From assembly GCA_002712565.1 (NCBI GenBank), contig PAUA01000008.1, positions 33,625 through 38,964 on the forward strand: a stretch of 5,340 nt of DNA, read 5' to 3'. Within the stretch, counting starts at the first letter, position 1. Each line of letters starts with the position of its first letter. Position numbers and translations under genes: made by a program. The stretch is from Gemmatimonadota bacterium (GTDB taxonomy: Bacteria; Gemmatimonadota; Gemmatimonadetes; Longimicrobiales; UBA6960). This document shows, one piece after another, positions 1 to 5,340 of this stretch. The notes below the pieces were generated by a model. The model was not told the origin of the DNA and did no database searches. It saw nothing but the letters and a program-made list of their open reading frames with translations.

Positions 1-13
1 TGGAGGCCTGTCC

Positions 14-18
14 GGAGG
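14..18 (+). promoter_or_regulatory. Ribosome binding site of htpG
   Basis: GGAGG lies 9 nt before the ATG at 28, a good match to the anti-Shine-Dalgarno sequence at normal spacing, and it fixes the htpG start. A second GGAGG at 2-6 is too far away to serve this start and may be chance. Confidence 0.8.
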
Positions 19-27
19 ACGGAACTC

Positions 28-1944
28 ATGACTGGGTCGGTGGAAACTTTCCAATTCCAAGCTGAAACCAAGCAGTTGCTCGATATTGTGATCCACTCGC
101 TTTACTCCCAAAAGGAAATCTTTTTGAGGGAGTTGATATCGAACGCCTCGGACGCCCTGGACCGGGTCCGGCTCGAGGCCCTGACAAATCATGATCTCCT
201 AGCCGCTAACGAGACTCTCGAAATCCGCTTAGTAACCGATTCGAACGCCCGGACCCTCAGCATCGAAGACAACGGGATTGGGATGACCCGAGCCGAGGTC
301 GCTGAGAACATCGGGACGATCGCGAAGTCCGGAACTCGTGAACTCGTCGAACGACTTCAGTCAGCTCAGTCGGGTGATGCGGCACAACTCATCGGCCAAT
401 TCGGCGTCGGCTTTTATTCAGTCTTTATGGTGGCTGAACGTGTCACGCTCATCACCCGCCGGGCCGGTGAGGAGGTAGCGACGCGCTGGTCATCGACTGG
501 AGATGGCACATACGAACTCGCTGACGATAACCGCTTCTCACGCGGCACAACGGTCACCCTCCACCTGAAGCCCGTGGATGCCGACCACGGCATCGGCGAT
601 TTTACCGACCCCACGATCCTACAGGGCCTGGTGAAGCGCTACTCCGACTTTGTTAGTTATCCCATTAAAGCCATGATCCCTACGCCCGGTGCGGAGGCCA
701 ACACAGCACCCGAGGAGCGCACCATTAATTCAATGCAGCCGATCTGGACACGGTCGGTGAGCGAGGTGAAGGACGAAGAGTTCACTGAGTTCTATCGCCA
801 TGTCGCACGCGATTGGGGCGAGCCGCTAGATCGCTTGTCACTCCGAGCCGAGGGACGCCTTGAATATCAGGCGTTACTTTTTTTCCCGAGGCATGCGCCA
901 TTTGATTTGTATTTCCGGGACCAGCAATTCGGACTACAGCTCTACGTGCGCCGAGTGCTGATCATGGACCGCTGCCAGAACTTACTGCCCCCCTACCTCC
1001 GCTTCGTCAAGGGCATAGTCGACTCCGCCGATCTACCACTCAACGTGTCACGTGAAATGATTCAGCAGGATCGACACATCAGCCAGATGCAAAATTGGCT
1101 TAGCCGCAAGGTCCTGGAACATCTACAACAGATGCTCGATTCTGATCGCGACAAATTTAAGACTTTATGGGGAGAGTTCGGTGCAGTCTTGAAAGAAGGC
1201 GTGGCTGGAGATGGAGATGTCAAGGACCGCTTGCTACAACTGCTACTGTTCCAGTCATCGAACGACCCGGTTGCTCTAACTACACTTGATGAATATGTCA
1301 CCCGAATGAAACCGGCGCAGACAGAAATCTATTACTTGACCGGCGAATCGCGAGCAGTCGTTGAACACTCGCCGCACCTCGAAGCGTTCCAGGCTAAAGC
1401 CTATGAGGTGCTTTATTTGGTGGACCCAGTAGACGAGTTGGTCGCCGAACGTGTTCAAGACTTTGACGGGAAACCAGTCAAATCGATCGGGAAGGGCACG
1501 GTGGAATTGGGCAGCGAGGACGATCGGAAGCAGGCTGAAGCAAACCTGAGTGAACAGCGGAAGCGGTTCGCTAGCCTTCTAGAATTTCTGCAGACAACAC
1601 TGGACGATGCGGTTAAGGAAGTACGGCTGTCCACCCGGCTAATAGCTTCACCGGTTTGTCTTGTTAGCGCTGATGATGACATCAGCCCCACGCTCGAACG
1701 GATGCTTCGGCGGAGTCAGGGCACTGGCGCAGGCGCACAACAGAAAAGAATTCTTGAGCTTAATCCGAAACATGCAATCACCTCTAAGCTGCAGGAACGA
1801 TTCGAAGCGGACCAGAGCGATCCGCTACTTGTGGACTACGCGCATTTGTTGCTCGGTTATGCGTTGCTAGCCGAAGGTTCTGACCTCCCTGATCCATCGC
1901 GGTTTAACAAGAGTATCGGGGACCTGATGGTGAACGGTCTGTGA
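28..1944 (+). CDS. htpG: Molecular chaperone HtpG (bacterial Hsp90), complete
   Basis: This is the bacterial Hsp90, a homodimeric cytosolic ATPase that remodels late folding intermediates and stressed proteins, often with the DnaK system. The 638 residues are close to the usual length (E. coli about 624). The N-terminal GHKL ATPase domain shows the helix with Glu35 (general base) and Asn39 (Mg/ATP), the DNGIGM loop at 81-86 with Asp81 contacting adenine, the GTIAKSGT lid at 96-103, GQFGVGFYS at 123-131 and GTTVTL at 173-178. The middle domain (about 230-440) contains LPLNVSRE at 336-343, whose Arg342 corresponds to the ATP gamma-phosphate-contacting arginine of the family. The C-terminal dimerisation domain is present to about residue 635. 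No MEEVD tail is seen, as expected for bacteria. The ATG at 28 is chosen for its GGAGG at 14-18 and because the protein begins at the normal family position. No frameshift or missing motif is visible. The heat-shock promoter, if any, lies left of the window. Confidence 0.98.
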   Translation: MTGSVETFQFQAETKQLLDIVIHSLYSQKEIFLRELISNASDALDRVRLEALTNHDLLAANETLEIRLVTDSNARTLSIEDNGIGMTRAEVAENIGTIAKSGTRELVERLQSAQSGDAAQLIGQFGVGFYSVFMVAERVTLITRRAGEEVATRWSSTGDGTYELADDNRFSRGTTVTLHLKPVDADHGIGDFTDPTILQGLVKRYSDFVSYPIKAMIPTPGAEANTAPEERTINSMQPIWTRSVSEVKDEEFTEFYRHVARDWGEPLDRLSLRAEGRLEYQALLFFPRHAPFDLYFRDQQFGLQLYVRRVLIMDRCQNLLPPYLRFVKGIVDSADLPLNVSREMIQQDRHISQMQNWLSRKVLEHLQQMLDSDRDKFKTLWGEFGAVLKEGVAGDGDVKDRLLQLLLFQSSNDPVALTTLDEYVTRMKPAQTEIYYLTGESRAVVEHSPHLEAFQAKAYEVLYLVDPVDELVAERVQDFDGKPVKSIGKGTVELGSEDDRKQAEANLSEQRKRFASLLEFLQTTLDDAVKEVRLSTRLIASPVCLVSADDDISPTLERMLRRSQGTGAGAQQKRILELNPKHAITSKLQERFEADQSDPLLVDYAHLLLGYALLAEGSDLPDPSRFNKSIGDLMVNGL

Positions 1945-2008
1945 TCGCTGGCCCTAGTTGCTACACTTTGGGTTCTACCCCGGAACAAGGCCTAGAATTG
2001 GTTCTGCT

Positions 2009-2046
2009 GAGGTGGCACCACACAGGGTGAGCACTGGTGACGTGAC
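2009..2046 (+). repeat. Cluster of short GGTG/CAC repeats before the regulator gene, possible operator
   Basis: Within about 35 bp of the htpG-regulator gap there is a perfect odd palindrome GGTGGCACC (2011-2019). It is followed by GGTGAGCAC (2026-2034) and a tandem GTGACGTGAC (2037-2046). The two GGTGA copies begin at 2026 and 2036, exactly 10 bp apart, about one helical turn. CACCA (2016-2020) can also pair with TGGTG (2035-2039). The cluster ends about 21 nt before the regulator's ATG, where an autoregulatory site would be expected. The repeats are seen directly. Their use as a binding site is inference, and such short motifs can arise by chance. Confidence 0.3.
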
Positions 2047-2054
2047 GGCTTTTT

Positions 2055-2058
2055 AAGG
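2055..2058 (+). promoter_or_regulatory. Weak ribosome binding site of the WYL regulator
   Basis: AAGG lies 9 nt before the ATG at 2068 and is the only Shine-Dalgarno-like element nearby. It is clearly weaker than the GGAGG sites of the two flanking genes, which would fit low-level expression of a regulator (inference). Confidence 0.45.
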
Positions 2059-2067
2059 CTCTGAATC

Positions 2068-3057
2068 ATGCCGCGAAGCAACGAAGTCATCCGGCAATGG
2101 AACATCCTGCGGGAACTCGAGGCGTCACGTCGCGAGACGATTGCCGGCCTCGCGCGAAAGACGAGGGTGACGACAAGAACAATCCGGCGCGATCTCATAG
2201 CCTTACAGACAGCCGGTTTTCCAATCTACGACGAAGTTATCGACAATAGACGTTTCTGGAAACTCGACACAAAGCCCTTCAGGGACCTGTTCCCCGGCTT
2301 CAGCCTCCCCGAGCTCTACGCGCTTTATTTCAGCCGGGCTTTGCTTAAATGCCTCGCCGGTGCACCGTTCCAGAAAGACCTCACCACCGCCTTCGCTAAA
2401 TTTGAGGCGGTCCTCCCACCAAGTATGCGGAAGTTCTTCGACCAGCTGCCTACCGTGCTTCAAGCAAGAACCGGACGACGCCGTGCTGGCAACGAGATCG
2501 ATAAGACGATCGCTGGGCTGGTCACCGCCACGCTGGAGCAACGCCAGGCGACGATGCGTTACCACTCATTGTCAAGTAGGCGGACGAAGAACTACCTGGT
2601 CGAGCCCTACCGACTCCTGCACTTCCAGGGCGGATTCTATCTATTCGCCTACGTGTCGGAGTACAACGAAATGCGCACGTTCGCGGTCGAGCGGATCCAA
2701 CACTTGTCGCTGCTTGAGACGACATTCGAGCCGTCGCAGGAGCTGTCCTCTGAGCTTTTTGCGCACTCCCTCGGTATGATGCAAGGACCCCCGCAACACA
2801 TCGAAGTCGAGTTTACGGCGAAGAGGGCACCTTACGTGCGCGAGGTCGAATGGCACACGTCGCAGCAGGTGGCAGACCAACCCGACGGCTCGCTTCGGCT
2901 ATCGCTCGAGGTATGCATCGACCAACCGCTTCGAAACTGGATCCTTAGCTTTGGCGCGAGCGCCCGCGTCCTCGCACCACCGGACTTGGCAGCTGAGATC
3001 GCGGCGGAGCTCACGCGGGCTCGTGCGGGATACAAAACGAGTTCTTCCAAGCGTTGA
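2068..3057 (+). CDS. HTH- and WYL-domain transcriptional regulator, complete
   Basis: This 329-residue protein has the architecture of the WYL regulator family (PafC/DeoR-like), cytoplasmic DNA-binding proteins whose WYL domain is thought to sense a ligand, in some members a nucleic acid. Residues about 8-55 form a winged helix-turn-helix: a basic recognition region TTRTIRRDL near 35-43, then LQTAGFPIYDE, the usual wing. A linker of about 100 residues follows. The WYL domain spans roughly 155-225 and has VEPYRLL, the strand GGFYL (188-192, with Phe190 in place of Trp), and MRTFAVERI (202-210) with the conserved Arg203 and Arg209. The C-terminal extension (about 240-318) has NWILSFG at 290-296 followed by ARVLAPPDL, the typical end of the family. 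The ATG at 2068 is the first possible start, because an in-frame TGA sits at 2062-2064. The gene lies 123 bp after htpG and 118 bp before the peptidase. Its targets and ligand cannot be read from the sequence. Confidence 0.93.
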   Translation: MPRSNEVIRQWNILRELEASRRETIAGLARKTRVTTRTIRRDLIALQTAGFPIYDEVIDNRRFWKLDTKPFRDLFPGFSLPELYALYFSRALLKCLAGAPFQKDLTTAFAKFEAVLPPSMRKFFDQLPTVLQARTGRRRAGNEIDKTIAGLVTATLEQRQATMRYHSLSSRRTKNYLVEPYRLLHFQGGFYLFAYVSEYNEMRTFAVERIQHLSLLETTFEPSQELSSELFAHSLGMMQGPPQHIEVEFTAKRAPYVREVEWHTSQQVADQPDGSLRLSLEVCIDQPLRNWILSFGASARVLAPPDLAAEIAAELTRARAGYKTSSSKR

Positions 3058-3061
3058 GGAA

Positions 3062-3092
3062 CCTGGGGTCCAGGGCGGAAACAGGAGCCCCA
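3062..3092 (+). other. Small GC-rich hairpin just after the regulator stop
   Basis: CCTGG (3062-3066) and CCAGG (3070-3074) form a 5-bp stem around GGT. Alternatively TGGGG (3064-3068) can pair with CCCCA (3088-3092) across a longer loop. The two structures are mutually exclusive. Neither strand shows a T-run after the stem, so this is not a recognisable intrinsic terminator. It could still slow or protect the transcript end, or be chance in GC-rich DNA. Confidence 0.3.
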
Positions 3093-3166
3093 AGAACAAT
3101 TAGGAAAACGACATTGCGCTCTCCCCACCAATCCCGATAGCCTGAGCGAAGAGGATACGCCTAACT

Positions 3167-3171
3167 GGAGG
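3167..3171 (+). promoter_or_regulatory. Ribosome binding site of the M14 peptidase
   Basis: GGAGG ends 4 nt before the ATG at 3176. The spacing is a little short but the match is strong. Because the ATG is followed at once by a typical signal peptide, this site and the protein start support each other. Confidence 0.7.
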
Positions 3172-3175
3172 ATTC

Positions 3176-5340
3176 ATGAAGCGCTGGTCTCACCTACTCG
3201 TCCTTATTCCGTTCCTGATGATTCCGACCATAACCCCGGCACAGGAGTCCGTCACACCGACGCCCGAAAGTGTCATCGGCTGGGCGCCATGTGCCGACTA
3301 CAAACTCGCAACTTATGAACAGATCGCCGAGTACTTTCGCGTGCTGGACAAGGCGACCGACCGGATGCAGCTCGTGGACATTGGTGAGACTGCCGAAGGC
3401 CGTACACAGCTCATGGCGATCATTTCGTCGGAAAGCAATATGCAGAATCTGGCTCGATATAAAGAGATCTCGCAACAACTGGCACGGGCGCGTGTCAGCG
3501 GAGACGAGGCGCAGGCATTGGTTGATGAGGGGAAGGCGATTGTTTGGATCGATTTTGGTCTGCATTCAACTGAGGTAGCGCACGGGCAGACCGCGCCGTG
3601 GATGGCCTACAAGGCAGTGACGGAAGAGACCGAGGAAATGCAGGTCATCCGCGACAACGTCATTTTCTTACTTGTCCCAAATATGAATCCCGACGGTACA
3701 ACGCTGGTAGCCGAATGGTACATGCAACACGTCGGCACCCAGTATGAGGGAGCACCACTCCCAGAGCTTTACCAGAAGTATGTTGGCCACGATAACAACC
3801 GCGACTGGTTCATGTTTAACCAGCCCGAGAGCCAGAACATCGGTCGGCAGGTGTATCACGAATGGTTTCCCCAAATCATCTACAACCAACATCAATCTGG
3901 ACCGTTTCCATCCCGCATCTTCATTCCGCCATTTGCTGAACCGGTGAATCCGAATATTCCCCCACTCGTTATGCGCGGCATCAACGCCATCGGCTCGGCC
4001 ATGGGTCGCCGTTTTGATCAAGAGGGTAAAACGGGTGTGGTTTCCCGCGTCGGTTTCGATACCTGGTGGAACGGTGGGATGCGCACAGCACCATACTTTC
4101 ACAACATGGTGGGCATTCTCACCGAGACGTCGCACACCTCGCCAGCCCCCACCGTCTACGACCCGGCCACCTTTCCAGCCACTTTTGGTAACGGCGAGTC
4201 AACGACTGCACCTTCAGCGTTCTACCCGAACCCTTATATGGGCGGTGAGTGGCACCTGCGCGACAGTTGTGAGTACATGCTAACTGGCTCTATGGCGGTC
4301 CTCGACATCGGAGCCAAGCGTCGTGCCGAGTGGCTCTCCAACATTTATCAGATGGGCCGCGAGGCAATCGCCGATGGCGAGGACGAAACTTACGTCATCT
4401 CAGCCGACCAATGGGACCCAGGCACGGCGGCAAAACTAGTGAACGTTCTTCGGCAGGGTGCGATCGACGTGGAACAGGCGAACGCACCCTTCACGCTCGA
4501 TGGTGTGTCCTATCCGGCCGGTAGTTACGTCATACCGGGTGCCCAGCCGTTCCGACCACATCTCACTGACTTGCTCACACCACAGGTCTATCCCGATAGA
4601 CGAATGTATCCGGGTGGGCCACCGGACCGGCCCTACGATGTTAGTGGTTGGACACTGCCGTATCAGATGGGGGTCAGTGTTCAGAAGCATTCGGGACTTG
4701 GCGAACGCAGCACCCAGCTTGCGCTCGAGCAAGTGGAGCGTGCCTCTCCACCGAACGGGTCGGTTGCAGGACTGGCGACAGTCGCCTATGCGATCGACCC
4801 GAAAGCAAACGATGCCTTTACGGCAGTCAACCGTCTTCTAACCGCTGGGGAGAGCATTTCTCGCACCGCCAGCGCCGAGAACTTCGGCACCCGGCTGTGG
4901 CCACCGGGAACGTTCTTAGTCGTTGCCGGTGATGATACGCATGCTCGCATGGAAGACGTGGCGCGATCACTCGGGCTACGAGTTGCGGCGCTCACCGAGG
5001 CGCCGCTGGCCGAGACCACCCCACTCAGGCAGCCGCGGGTTGGGCTGTATCACGCCTGGGGCGGCAACATGGACGAGGGCTGGACACGTTGGGTACTCGA
5101 ACAGTTCGAGTTTGCCTACGACCAGTTGCACGATGCTGAGGTGCGCCTAGGGAACTTGCGCGCTAACTATGACGTGATTCTTCTGCCCGACGCGACCTAC
5201 ACGGGCATGCTGCACGGACTATCAACCGACCGAATGCCGCCTGAGTACTCCGGTGGTATGACCATCCGTGGCCTGGCGAACCTGTTTGACTTCGTCGTGG
5301 AGGGTGGGACACTTGTCGCGATGGACTCAGCCACTGAATT
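3176..5340 (+). CDS. Secreted M14-family zinc metallopeptidase with GATase-like C-terminal domain, 3' end cut by window
   Basis: The frame is open from 3176 to the window edge (721 codons plus 2 nt) with no stop; family members of this type usually run past 800 residues. Residues 1-22 are a Sec signal peptide: Lys2-Arg3, a hydrophobic core, and a likely cut after TPA (20-22). The M14 carboxypeptidase-like domain (about 40-350) has the zinc motif HSTE (His130, Glu133), NPDG at 171-174, DNNRDW at 206-211 (Asn208-Arg209 resembling the carboxylate-binding pair of carboxypeptidase A), the third zinc ligand His239 in NQHQSG, and the catalytic glutamate Glu317 in LTETSH. All catalytic positions are present, so it is probably active in trimming peptides in the periplasm or outside the cell. 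A middle module follows (about 405-465, with AQPFRP at 456-461), then a section at about 535-615. From about 620 there is a Rossmann-like segment (PRVGLY; DVILLPDATY; GGTLVAMDSA at 710-719) resembling the class I glutamine-amidotransferase/ThuA fold. No nucleophile cysteine appears at the elbow seen here, so this domain may be structural. The substrate is unknown. Confidence 0.92.
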   Translation, partial: MKRWSHLLVLIPFLMIPTITPAQESVTPTPESVIGWAPCADYKLATYEQIAEYFRVLDKATDRMQLVDIGETAEGRTQLMAIISSESNMQNLARYKEISQQLARARVSGDEAQALVDEGKAIVWIDFGLHSTEVAHGQTAPWMAYKAVTEETEEMQVIRDNVIFLLVPNMNPDGTTLVAEWYMQHVGTQYEGAPLPELYQKYVGHDNNRDWFMFNQPESQNIGRQVYHEWFPQIIYNQHQSGPFPSRIFIPPFAEPVNPNIPPLVMRGINAIGSAMGRRFDQEGKTGVVSRVGFDTWWNGGMRTAPYFHNMVGILTETSHTSPAPTVYDPATFPATFGNGESTTAPSAFYPNPYMGGEWHLRDSCEYMLTGSMAVLDIGAKRRAEWLSNIYQMGREAIADGEDETYVISADQWDPGTAAKLVNVLRQGAIDVEQANAPFTLDGVSYPAGSYVIPGAQPFRPHLTDLLTPQVYPDRRMYPGGPPDRPYDVSGWTLPYQMGVSVQKHSGLGERSTQLALEQVERASPPNGSVAGLATVAYAIDPKANDAFTAVNRLLTAGESISRTASAENFGTRLWPPGTFLVVAGDDTHARMEDVARSLGLRVAALTEAPLAETTPLRQPRVGLYHAWGGNMDEGWTRWVLEQFEFAYDQLHDAEVRLGNLRANYDVILLPDATYTGMLHGLSTDRMPPEYSGGMTIRGLANLFDFVVEGGTLVAMDSATE

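Noticed and set aside
1962..1967. TACACT as a possible -10 promoter element after htpG
   Set aside because: No matching -35 element is seen at the right distance, and a single partial hexamer is not enough to call a promoter.
1972..1986. GTTC/GAAC inverted repeat as an htpG terminator
   Set aside because: The stem is only 4 bp with a 7-nt loop and no T-run follows. The TTTTT at 2050-2054 is not preceded by a stable stem.
2027..2056. A possible 9-codon leader peptide starting at GTG and ending at TAA just before the regulator
   Set aside because: There is no properly spaced ribosome binding site, no run of regulatory codons and no attenuator structure. Short frames of this length are expected by chance.
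2203..2565. A 120-residue open frame on the - strand
   Set aside because: It lies wholly within the WYL regulator gene, whose + strand product has clear domain structure. The reverse frame gives no recognisable family, so it is a shadow of codon bias.
2360..2779. A 139-residue + strand open frame in another phase inside the regulator
   Set aside because: Its product is a low-complexity Arg/Ser/Cys-rich string typical of an out-of-frame reading of GC-rich coding DNA, and it overlaps the well-supported regulator.
3114..3141. TTGCGC with GATAGC 16 nt later as a possible promoter for the peptidase
   Set aside because: Each hexamer matches the sigma-70 consensus at only three of six positions, which is within chance expectation.
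3668..4135. A 155-residue open frame on the - strand
   Set aside because: It runs antisense to the catalytic core of the M14 peptidase, which contains conserved zinc-site residues on the + strand. No domain is recognisable in the reverse product.

Overview
The window holds three genes, all on the + strand, in an ordinary-looking chromosomal layout: htpG (28-1944), a WYL-domain transcriptional regulator (2068-3057), and the first 721 codons of a secreted multidomain M14 zinc metallopeptidase (3176 to past the right edge). The peptidase frame has no stop codon inside the window. It was found by reading forward from the ATG at 3176 and recognising an intact zinc site.

Organism: the bases are moderately GC-rich and the genes use Shine-Dalgarno starts (GGAGG before htpG and before the peptidase). 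The peptidase has a Sec-type signal peptide. Its architecture (N-terminal M14 domain, a 'QPFR' middle module, then a glutamine-amidotransferase-like C-terminal domain) is one I associate with environmental diderm bacteria such as Gemmatimonadota and Acidobacteriota and related marine or soil lineages. This placement is an inference from protein style. There is no rRNA or phylogenetic marker analysis behind it.

Layout: positions 1-27 carry only the htpG ribosome binding site. htpG is full length with all the ATPase motifs. A 123-bp gap (1945-2067) follows. It has no convincing terminator but contains a cluster of GGTG/CAC-type repeats just before the regulator's start, which could be an operator. 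The regulator is complete: an N-terminal helix-turn-helix, a WYL domain with a conservative FYL variant of the name motif, and a C-terminal extension. A second gap (3058-3175, 118 bp) holds a small GC-rich hairpin without a T-tract, then a strong RBS for the peptidase.

Functional links: HtpG is a cytosolic protein-folding chaperone. The regulator acts on DNA in the cytoplasm, and its targets and ligand are unknown. The peptidase is exported and probably degrades peptides in the periplasm or outside the cell. The three are co-directional with gaps of about 120 bp, so they may be separate transcription units or a loose operon, and the sequence does not decide this. I see no mobile element, CRISPR array, RNA gene, phage or defence module, and no strong sign of an undescribed system. 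The findings below are modest leads.
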